From JBCBST01 sp039819115 (GTDB taxonomy: Bacteria; Bacteroidota; Rhodothermia; Balneolales; Balneolaceae): DNA of 19,123 nt. The notes under the pieces were generated by a model. That model saw nothing but the letters and a program-made list of their open reading frames with translations. It had not been told where the DNA came from and did no database searches. A program made the translations under genes and the position numbers. Location: the NCBI GenBank assembly GCA_039819115.1, contig JBCBST010000057.1, positions 1 through 19,123 on the forward strand. The letters are read 5' to 3'. Every line of letters starts with the position of its first letter. Positions within the stretch are counted from its first letter, which is position 1. Positions 14,848 through 19,123 of the stretch are shown here, in pieces.

Positions 14848-15891
14848 ATGACTTCATTGAAAAAACTTCAATTCTTTCTGCTCATTCTATCCGTGTTCGG
14901 TTTGTTTGCACTTTCGGGATGCGATCTGATTACAGGAGATGACGACGACGACGACGAAACTGCTACCAATCTTCACCCGGTTTTGCTTAACGGAAACTGG
15001 GGCTACATTGACAATACGGGCAAACTGGTTATTGAACCCCAATTCGATGAAGCCCGCGATGTAAGTGGTAATTATGCTGCTGTTCGTTCGGGATCGTTAT
15101 GGGGATTTGTCCGGGTCGATTCTCCCGGTATTGCGATCACCCCACAGTTTAGTACCGTGGGCAATTTCAACGATCAGCGGGCACCCGCTCAACTTCCAGG
15201 TCAGTCATTCGGATATATTAATACCCGGGGCGAATTTACCATTGAGCCTTCCTTCGATTTTGCCACTGATTTTTCGGAAGGATTGGCTGCCGTAAGAGCA
15301 GACGGGCTGTGGGGGTATGTAAATGCAGCCGGTAATACTCCTATTTCCCCATCATACAGCGACGCCCGACGATTTTCCGGAGGCCTGGCCGCGGTGGAAA
15401 CATTTGAAGGCTGGGTGTACATAAACGGTGACGGAGAAGTCGTCATTGATCCCACGTTCGAGATCTCTTCTGCCTCAACCTTCTCTGAAGACCTGGCGGC
15501 TATCCAAACCACAGAAGGATGGGGGTTCATCAACCGATCCGGAATTCCGGTTATTACTCCTAAATATTCAGAAGCCGGCTCCTTTAATAATGAAAGAGCC
15601 TGGATACGGGAAGGGGATTATGTGGGCTACATCGACCAAAATGATAATGTAATTATTGAACCCCAGTTTAATGAGGCCCGATCTTTCTCAAACAATCTCG
15701 CTGCGGTGAGACTGGGCGATGACTGGTACTTTATTGAACAAGAGCGCGGGTTATTGGTTATCCAGCAACCGTTCGAAATGGCCCAAAGCTTTGAAGATGG
15801 TCTTGCACGCGTTCAGCTGGGAAGCGGTGACAATGCCCGAATCGGATACATTAACACCAACGGCGACTATATTTGGTTTCCAACTAGATAA
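14848..15891 (+). CDS. WG-repeat lipoprotein A
   Basis: The protein of 347 residues (349 if the TTG at 14842 is used) has a lipoprotein signal peptide ending FALSGC. Next to the lipidated Cys comes DLITGDDDDDDE, an acidic tether. The rest is eight WG repeats of about 34 residues plus a short ninth: each has a WGYI/FGYI strand, an acidic or Gly turn, an IEPQF-like strand and a GLAAV strand (for example NWGYIDNTGKLVIEPQFDEA and LWGYVNAAG). The last repeat ends GYINTNGDYIWFPTR. WG repeats (KWG/WG_beta_rep, Pfam) form beta-rich folds and often mediate binding; the ligand is unknown. ATG 14848 gives a normal signal length and an 8-bp gap from the DUF1501 stop. The Asp run is coded by five GAC codons in a row (14941-14955). 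It is probably surface-exposed, but that is inference. Confidence 0.9.
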   Translation: MTSLKKLQFFLLILSVFGLFALSGCDLITGDDDDDDETATNLHPVLLNGNWGYIDNTGKLVIEPQFDEARDVSGNYAAVRSGSLWGFVRVDSPGIAITPQFSTVGNFNDQRAPAQLPGQSFGYINTRGEFTIEPSFDFATDFSEGLAAVRADGLWGYVNAAGNTPISPSYSDARRFSGGLAAVETFEGWVYINGDGEVVIDPTFEISSASTFSEDLAAIQTTEGWGFINRSGIPVITPKYSEAGSFNNERAWIREGDYVGYIDQNDNVIIEPQFNEARSFSNNLAAVRLGDDWYFIEQERGLLVIQQPFEMAQSFEDGLARVQLGSGDNARIGYINTNGDYIWFPTR

Positions 15892-15897
15892 TAAACA

Positions 15898-16962
15898 ATG
15901 GCACGAATACGTTTTTCACACTTTCTGATTATACAATTGCTTTTGGTTTCAGCTTGGGGAGTTAGTTGTGACTCTCTTACCGGCTCAGACGATGATAACA
16001 GTTCCGAAAACGTTGAATTATTCCCCGTACGTGTGGCCGGAAGCTGGGGATATATCGATCGGGAAGGACGCGTGATGATAGAACCTCAGTTTCAAAATGC
16101 AGCACCGTTTTTCGAAGGTCTGGCTGCCGTACGTCAAAACTGGGGATGGAAATACATCGACGCTTCCGGAGAGGTTGTGATTGAAGGGAGTTACCAGAAC
16201 ATTCAGCGGTTTTCGGAAGATCGGGCTGCGGTCCAGATGGAAGGACGCTGGGGCTTCATCAACCGGCAGGGAGACTTTATCATTAACCCAAAGTTCCGTG
16301 GTGCTTATCCCTTTTCTAGCGGCCTGGCTTTCGTACGCTCGCTGGATTTTTCGGATTATCTGTACATCGATGGAAATGGTAATCCGCTGGAATCTGTAAA
16401 TCTGCCCGAAGATATAGACTTTGTGGAAGACAACTTATTTACCAATCAAAGGGCACTGGTTCGGGACGATGAACAATTCGGATATATAGACCCGGAAGGC
16501 AATACCATTGTTGATTTGATTTACAGTGAAGCGCACGCCTTCTCTGAAGAGAAAGCAGCCGTCAGAGTCAGCGACCGATGGGGTTTCATCAATCCAATGG
16601 GTGAGGTAACCATACAACCTCAGTTTATCAGCGTTGGCGACTTTGGAAACGGTCTGGCACCCGCACGGCGTAATACCAATTTATTCGGCTTTATTGATGA
16701 GACCGGGAACTTTGTAATCAACGAACAATTCCTACAGGTACGACCTTTTTCCGAGGAACGGGCGCCGGTATTCATCAATAATAAATGGACCTTCATTGAT
16801 TTAACTGGTAATACTATTGTTGAACCTATTTTTGATGAAGTGGAGCCATTTCGCAATGGGCTGGCCCGCGTAACCACCTTCATTATTGACGGAGAAGATG
16901 TAGAAGAACAATATGGCTACATCAATACCAGTGGCGACTATGTTTGGTTTCCCACCCGTTAA
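15898..16962 (+). CDS. WG-repeat lipoprotein B (tandem paralogue)
   Basis: The 354-residue lipoprotein signal ends WGVSC (Cys24), followed by DSLTGSDDDNSSEN, again an acidic/Ser tether. It has the same architecture as the preceding gene: eight WG repeats and a short final unit, ending GYINTSGDYVWFPTR, which closely mirrors the ending of its neighbour. Repeats include GSWGYIDREGRVMIEPQF, RWGFINRQGDFIINPKF and FGYIDPEGNTIVDLIY; the fourth is longer and more diverged (about 42 residues, with LEDVNLPEDI-like sequence). Only 6 bp separate it from the previous stop, so the pair is co-transcribed and looks like a tandem duplication that has diverged. Function is unknown; neither protein has catalytic motifs. 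The gene is followed by a terminator at 17033-17057. Confidence 0.9.
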   Translation: MARIRFSHFLIIQLLLVSAWGVSCDSLTGSDDDNSSENVELFPVRVAGSWGYIDREGRVMIEPQFQNAAPFFEGLAAVRQNWGWKYIDASGEVVIEGSYQNIQRFSEDRAAVQMEGRWGFINRQGDFIINPKFRGAYPFSSGLAFVRSLDFSDYLYIDGNGNPLESVNLPEDIDFVEDNLFTNQRALVRDDEQFGYIDPEGNTIVDLIYSEAHAFSEEKAAVRVSDRWGFINPMGEVTIQPQFISVGDFGNGLAPARRNTNLFGFIDETGNFVINEQFLQVRPFSEERAPVFINNKWTFIDLTGNTIVEPIFDEVEPFRNGLARVTTFIIDGEDVEEQYGYINTSGDYVWFPTR

Positions 16963-17032
16963 AGCCAGTAATATCGGGGCTAGATTGCACCACCATTATA
17001 TACATCCCTGAATAACAGGGGTCCGGTATTAG

Positions 17033-17057
17033 AAAGCCTCTTTCACAAGAGGCTTTT
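17033..17057. terminator. Bidirectional terminator between convergent units
   Basis: AAAGCCTCTT (17033-17042) pairs perfectly with AAGAGGCTTT (17047-17056) around the loop TCAC. The plus strand reads TTTT after the stem and the minus strand reads TTTC. It closes the plus-strand DUF1800/DUF1501/WG unit and also lies 13 bp downstream of the stop of the minus-strand DUF3857 gene. Confidence 0.85.
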
Positions 17058-17069
17058 GCATTCCGTTAC

Positions 17070-19013
17070 TTAGCGACTGGCTTGTATCTGGCGCAAAACG
17101 ATGTTTCGTTTGTCGGCAGCAATAAGCGTCCCGAAAAAAGCTCTGAGTTCTTCATATTGTTGGTATGGGATGACCGACTTGTTCAGCACCATTGAACGGT
17201 ATACAACAATCGTCTTCTGCTCCGGATTATGCTTCAGATTGATCTTCAGCTCCCCAAAATCTTCCGATACATGCACATCTTCCGGCAAAAACTCCACATC
17301 ATAAAAGGGTTCGTAGCTAATGATGGTGCTGTCTTGCTCAGAGAAGGTCACCAGTAGCTCGATATCTTCTGTTCGTGTTGAATCTTCGGGAATGAACACG
17401 TTTGCACCCCAGCTGTTAAACCGGTTTACCGGTACAAATACCCTGCTCCCTGTTTTTGACGTATAGGAGTCGGATGTAATATGATACGATAGGTTCAGCG
17501 GGTTCTCTTTCTTCAAGATATGTTCGAAATCATAGGACTCAATGTGAATATCCGATAAATCTGCTTGCAGACGTATCCAACGCTCTCTGTCGTCTTTATT
17601 CTTAAGCGATAACGCCGAGAGGTACTGGTCATAGAAATATCCATTTACCTGTGTTTCTACCTTTATGTCGGTATCAGAATCAGAAATATGAATCCGGTTT
17701 ACGTTCACCAGCGTATTGATGCGTTCATCAAAAACCGGTGTATCAATCAGGTAGCTTCCCTCCTCTTTGATTAATAGCGCTTTACGATCGGTATTGGAAA
17801 AACCGATATAGTTAAAGGGCAGTCCCTGATGCGTACATTCCAACCATAACGAATCTTCCTCGGCCGGCACATGCAGCACCACATGATTGAACTGACTACT
17901 CGGGAAGTCTTCAACAATGGGCGGTACAAATCGTCCGCTACGTATTAATGCAGGATAGGCTTCCAGCCCGGCATACTTCAATATGGAGGCCATAAAATTG
18001 GTTAGCGCCTTACAGTCTCCATATCCGGTCTCTTCAACAAATGAAGCAGGAAACGTTTGCCACCCCCCTATGCCCAGTTGGATACTCACATACCGGGTTT
18101 TCTTTTGCATATAGTCATACAGCAGAGCCACCTTTTCGGTATCGCTATCTACTCCCTGTATCACTTCGTCCACTTCTCTTTTGGTCTCTTCCGTTAGCTC
18201 ATCGCGTCCTTTAGATAGTTCATGGTACCAGGCTCCAAAATCTTCCCAGGTTCCCATTTTACCTACAGACTCATCCATCTGAAAACGTTCGGTGGCCAAT
18301 AACACCCTTGGCTGTTGAAGAGAAAACGGCTTGCTGTATTTAACAAGATCAATCGGTTTTAACTCCTCAACCACCCATGTTTTCTGCATGATGCCCGCTT
18401 CTTCACTACTCGAAAACGCCCCATCGAAATTTTGTTCGTAGTACTTTAGCGGCAGACCCTTTGGGTGCCGAACCGTAAGCTCTCCATATTCTATAAGCTG
18501 ATCGGTTTGTTGAATGTACCAGTTTGGAACGTTAAGAAGTCCATCGTACGATTCTTCGTAGGAATACACAATGGTGTAGGGATACTCGTAGTGATTAAGA
18601 TCAAGGATTTTCACCCGGTTATCTTCATAGAGAGAATACGAGCTGGTAGCAGGGAAGTCCAGTATATCATCCTTCTTTGAGCTGTACACCACTTTTCCGG
18701 TGCGGTCAATGACATACCCGCTCAGATTTTTAACCTGTTTAAACGTGTCGTAGTAAAGAACCACCTCACCTTCATCCCTTCCATCTTCGTTCAAAATGGT
18801 AACAGCGCGCTGTGTTGTAACGGTTGCTGTACGTTCGCTTTGTATTTCCACATTCATCACGCTGGAGCGAACAATCGTGTTCACTCCTCCGGAAATCATA
18901 TATCCCAGAACGTTTCCGTTGATGGGATAATCGGTGACAAACTTTGGAGCGGTAGATGAACAACTTAAAGCCGTAAAGAAAACGGCTGCAATACATACAT
19001 ACTTCTTAACCAT
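17070..19013 (-). CDS. DUF3857/transglutaminase-like lipoprotein
   Basis: The 647-residue protein starts with a lipoprotein signal ending TALSC (Cys18). A DUF3857 domain covers about 45-230, and a transglutaminase/cysteine-protease-like fold covers about 255-420. The latter has the nucleophile Cys334 in GYGDCKALTNF, His377 in FNHVVLHV and WLECTHQ at 390-396, where Glu392 sits in place of the usual Asp. I recall that variant as common in this Bacteroidota subgroup. The remaining C-terminal part (about 430-647) is the beta-rich DUF2569-like tail region typical of the family but I cannot assign it firmly. Substrate is unknown. The ATG (19011-19013) overlaps the upstream gene stop by one base (TGATG), implying translational coupling. 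The shared C-terminal motif suggests tandem duplication. Confidence 0.88.
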   Translation of the reverse strand: MVKKYVCIAAVFFTALSCSSTAPKFVTDYPINGNVLGYMISGGVNTIVRSSVMNVEIQSERTATVTTQRAVTILNEDGRDEGEVVLYYDTFKQVKNLSGYVIDRTGKVVYSSKKDDILDFPATSSYSLYEDNRVKILDLNHYEYPYTIVYSYEESYDGLLNVPNWYIQQTDQLIEYGELTVRHPKGLPLKYYEQNFDGAFSSSEEAGIMQKTWVVEELKPIDLVKYSKPFSLQQPRVLLATERFQMDESVGKMGTWEDFGAWYHELSKGRDELTEETKREVDEVIQGVDSDTEKVALLYDYMQKKTRYVSIQLGIGGWQTFPASFVEETGYGDCKALTNFMASILKYAGLEAYPALIRSGRFVPPIVEDFPSSQFNHVVLHVPAEEDSLWLECTHQGLPFNYIGFSNTDRKALLIKEEGSYLIDTPVFDERINTLVNVNRIHISDSDTDIKVETQVNGYFYDQYLSALSLKNKDDRERWIRLQADLSDIHIESYDFEHILKKENPLNLSYHITSDSYTSKTGSRVFVPVNRFNSWGANVFIPEDSTRTEDIELLVTFSEQDSTIISYEPFYDVEFLPEDVHVSEDFGELKINLKHNPEQKTIVVYRSMVLNKSVIPYQQYEELRAFFGTLIAADKRNIVLRQIQASR

Positions 19014-19123
19014 CAGGGTTTAACTCCGGTTTGTTTAAGTACAATAATCTTGGAAAAGAAGTCTTCGTATTCCGTAAAGAGCGCTCTTAATGCATCATAG
19101 CTTTCTATTTCAAATGTTCTTTT
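19013..19123 (-). CDS. C-terminal end of a second DUF3857-type protein (partial, runs off window)
   Basis: The minus-strand frame from 19123 to the TGA at 19013-19015 encodes the last 36 residues of a protein whose start is beyond the right edge. It reads YDALRALFTEYEDFFSK then IIVLKQTGVKP. This resembles the tail of the next gene, YEELRAFFGTLIAADKRN followed by IVLRQIQASR, so it is probably a DUF3857/transglutaminase-like paralogue. The stop overlaps the ATG of the downstream gene by one base. Confidence 0.7.
   Translation of the reverse strand, partial: KRTFEIESYDALRALFTEYEDFFSKIIVLKQTGVKP

Noticed and set aside
17005..17022. CCCTG/CAGGG hairpin after the WG lipoprotein pair
   Set aside because: Five-bp stem without a T-tract, next to the much stronger terminator at 17033-17057.
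1..19123. CRISPR array, transposase, integrase, tRNA or rRNA genes
   Set aside because: I looked for regularly spaced repeats, DDE/tyrosine recombinase motifs, terminal inverted repeats and RNA gene signatures and saw none.

Overview
The window looks like a chromosomal segment from a moderately AT-rich member of the Bacteroidota/FCB group, most likely near Balneolota or Rhodothermota. This is inferred from protein style, not from a marker gene. The evidence is a type IX secretion C-terminal domain with the QNYPNPFNP signature, many short lipoprotein signals, an ssb followed by a GldE-like gene, and -7 promoter boxes of the Bacteroidetes type (TAnnTTTG). I see no rRNA, tRNA, CRISPR array, insertion sequence or complete mobile element.

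Layout. Positions 1-438 hold a strong terminator from an off-window gene and poorly coding sequence with possible small or decayed ORFs. Positions 439-1692 encode a DUF318/SO_0444-type metal efflux permease with a fused heavy-metal-binding (HMA) tail. A possible decayed small gene lies antisense in the next gap. Positions 1905-2879 encode a lipoprotein alpha/beta hydrolase. purB (minus) and an ammonium transporter gene (plus) are divergent, with recognisable promoter boxes between them. A minus-strand block from about 5.9 to 11.4 kb carries an M48 lipoprotein metalloprotease, murB, a GldE-like CNNM/CBS/CorC membrane protein, ssb and an AIM24-family protein. Most of these are core cell-envelope or DNA housekeeping genes.

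The most interesting part is 11.5-17.0 kb on the plus strand. It is a compact four-gene unit: DUF1800, then a DUF1501 protein with a Tat signal and a type IX secretion C-terminal domain, then two tandem WG-repeat lipoproteins with matching architecture and acidic tethers just after the lipidated cysteine. Spacings of 15, 8 and 6 bp and a terminator at the end suggest one transcript and a shared cell-surface function. That function is unknown. The right edge carries two tandem, translationally coupled minus-strand genes of the DUF3857/transglutaminase-like family. One is complete (17070-19013) and the other is represented only by its C-terminal end.
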